Assembly (NCBI RefSeq): GCF_014697025.1
Contig: NZ_JACJRC010000005.1
Location: forward strand, 62,001 to 126,000
Origin: Alkalinema sp. FACHB-956
Lineage (GTDB): Bacteria > Cyanobacteriota > Cyanobacteriia > Leptolyngbyales > Leptolyngbyaceae
DNA: 64,000 nucleotides
Direction: 5' to 3'
Made by a program: the position numbers and the translations under genes
Notes under the pieces: generated by a model
Databases searched by the model: none
The model's input: only the letters and a program-made list of their open reading frames with translations
Told to the model about the DNA's origin: nothing
Shown: one piece after another, positions 63,443 through 64,000 of the stretch
Layout of the letters: every line of letters starts with the position of its first letter
How positions within the stretch are numbered: position 1 is the stretch's first letter

Positions 63443-63528
63443 GTTAGCGCAAGACTCGTTAGCGCAAGACTCAAGATTCGCGTTAGCGTAAAGGCCAACG
63501 TTCACGTTAACGCGAAAGCCAACGTTCA
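63443..63528. repeat. Two tandem-repeat doublets
   Basis: GTTAGCGCAAGACTC at 63443-63457 is repeated exactly at 63458-63472. CGTTAGCGTAAAGGCCAACGTTCA at 63481-63504 is repeated with three changes at 63505-63528. They are in the leader of the dienelactone hydrolase gene. Confidence 0.9.
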
Positions 63529-63961
63529 CCCCCAACCTAACGCAGAAGCCAGTCATGCTGAGCATCTGGAGGGGGCGATCGCTGGATGAATCTGCTAGAT
63601 GCCTAGGAATTATCCTGCATCTCTAACAAAGTCCAAGGTAAGCAAAGTTAAGTACAAGAAAGTTAAGCCTGAAAAACCATGATCTGCTCAATTTAGTCTG
63701 AAGAGCTTAGAATAACTGGGGGATTTGGATCATTATTTGAAGAAAACTTCAAGTTTAGAGATTTAAGCGAAATGGCTGAAATCCATCCAAAACCTTGACG
63801 AATGTCAGTAAAACCGTTTTTGGTTATTTTTCTGACTCCTCTCAAGTGTTTAGCTTCTGTAGGGGAATTTTAGAAAAAAATGTACTTACTGACTTCCTCG
63901 CGTAACATCATTAAGTGATGAACAGAGAACCGTTTTCTTTGCGAGACTCAGAGGACTGGGC
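63529..63961. other. Upstream region of the final gene, 433 bp
   Basis: A hairpin GTCAG..AAACC..GGTTT..CTGAC lies at 63804-63836. A palindrome CATCA-TTAAG-TGATG at 63906-63920, about 40 bases before the next start, may be an operator. No coding frame is supported. Confidence 0.4.
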
Positions 63962-64000
63962 ATGATCAGCTTCCATATCCAGCCAGATAGTGATATTCCG
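63962..64000 (+). CDS. Probable GntR-family regulator, N-terminal end (partial)
   Basis: Only 13 codons are inside: MISFHIQPDSDIP. This opening, with the F-x-I-x-P/S-x-S-x-I-P pattern, is the usual start of cyanobacterial GntR-type (YtrA-like) repressors. GAGGA lies 7 bases before the ATG. The assignment rests on the N-terminal motif alone. Confidence 0.5.
   Translation, partial: MISFHIQPDSDIP

Noticed and set aside
63374-63565. Open frame over the tandem repeats near the window end
   Set aside because: Encodes only the repeat units (NVNVGLYANANL-like) and has no support as protein.

Overview
The window comes from a cyanobacterium, probably a filamentous or Leptolyngbya-like one, although genus cannot be read from this stretch. 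The evidence is a photosystem I gene (psaL), a Tab2-type photosystem translation factor, a PedR-like LuxR regulator, an SLH-domain outer-membrane porin of the cyanobacterial type, a three-domain ribosomal S1-like protein, and the HIP1-type octamer GCGATCGC scattered through genes and spacers. No tRNA, rRNA or CRISPR array was seen.

Layout. 1-3.3 kb: the tail of malQ, two small membrane proteins, a membrane diguanylate cyclase and a decayed IS3-type insertion sequence. 3.3-15.8 kb: a 1073-residue GH15/phosphorylase-kinase-like protein, a 44-residue small gene, two exported proteins, a DsbA-like oxidoreductase, a Coq4-family protein, a histidine kinase, a small Cro/C1-type regulator, a MntA/HepT toxin-antitoxin pair, recQ and a CAP-domain protein. 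16-23.8 kb: murE, a glutaredoxin-like protein, a Uma2 protein, a GNAT enzyme, then a redox block (cupin, thioredoxin-reductase-like flavoprotein, type II peroxiredoxin and a divergent Fur/PerR regulator), then an AEC transporter. 23.9-28.7 kb: a signalling run of hybrid histidine kinase, GAF-adenylate cyclase and single-domain response regulator. 28.7-38.4 kb: a structured intergenic element, small and broken genes, a NAGPA-type lipoprotein behind a large acidic protein, psaL, hisS and the PedR-like regulator.

38.5-44.1 kb: a two-gene unit encoding a zinc-ribbon/pseudokinase/PP2C phosphatase and a CHAT-protease/FHA protein, followed by a small membrane protein and a methionine-rich zinc-ribbon protein. 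I consider the phosphatase plus CHAT-FHA pair the best candidate for an undescribed system: one protein can remove phosphates from Ser/Thr, and the other joins a phospho-Thr reader to a caspase-like protease.

44.2-55.3 kb: a surface-polysaccharide locus with a UDP-galactopyranose-mutase-like flavoprotein, four family 2 glycosyltransferase genes (one a tandem fusion with a decayed first catalytic site) and a Wzm/Wzt-type ABC exporter. MITE-like repeats in this locus reach into the ends of coding regions. 55.7-58.8 kb: TonB-like and ExbD-like genes diverge beside the SLH porin, with no ExbB nearby. 59-64 kb: TldD/PmbA-family protein, Tab2, S1-like protein, dienelactone hydrolase and the first codons of a probable GntR-family regulator. 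Many spacers carry short direct tandem repeats with 10-24 bp units, a recurring trait of this genome.
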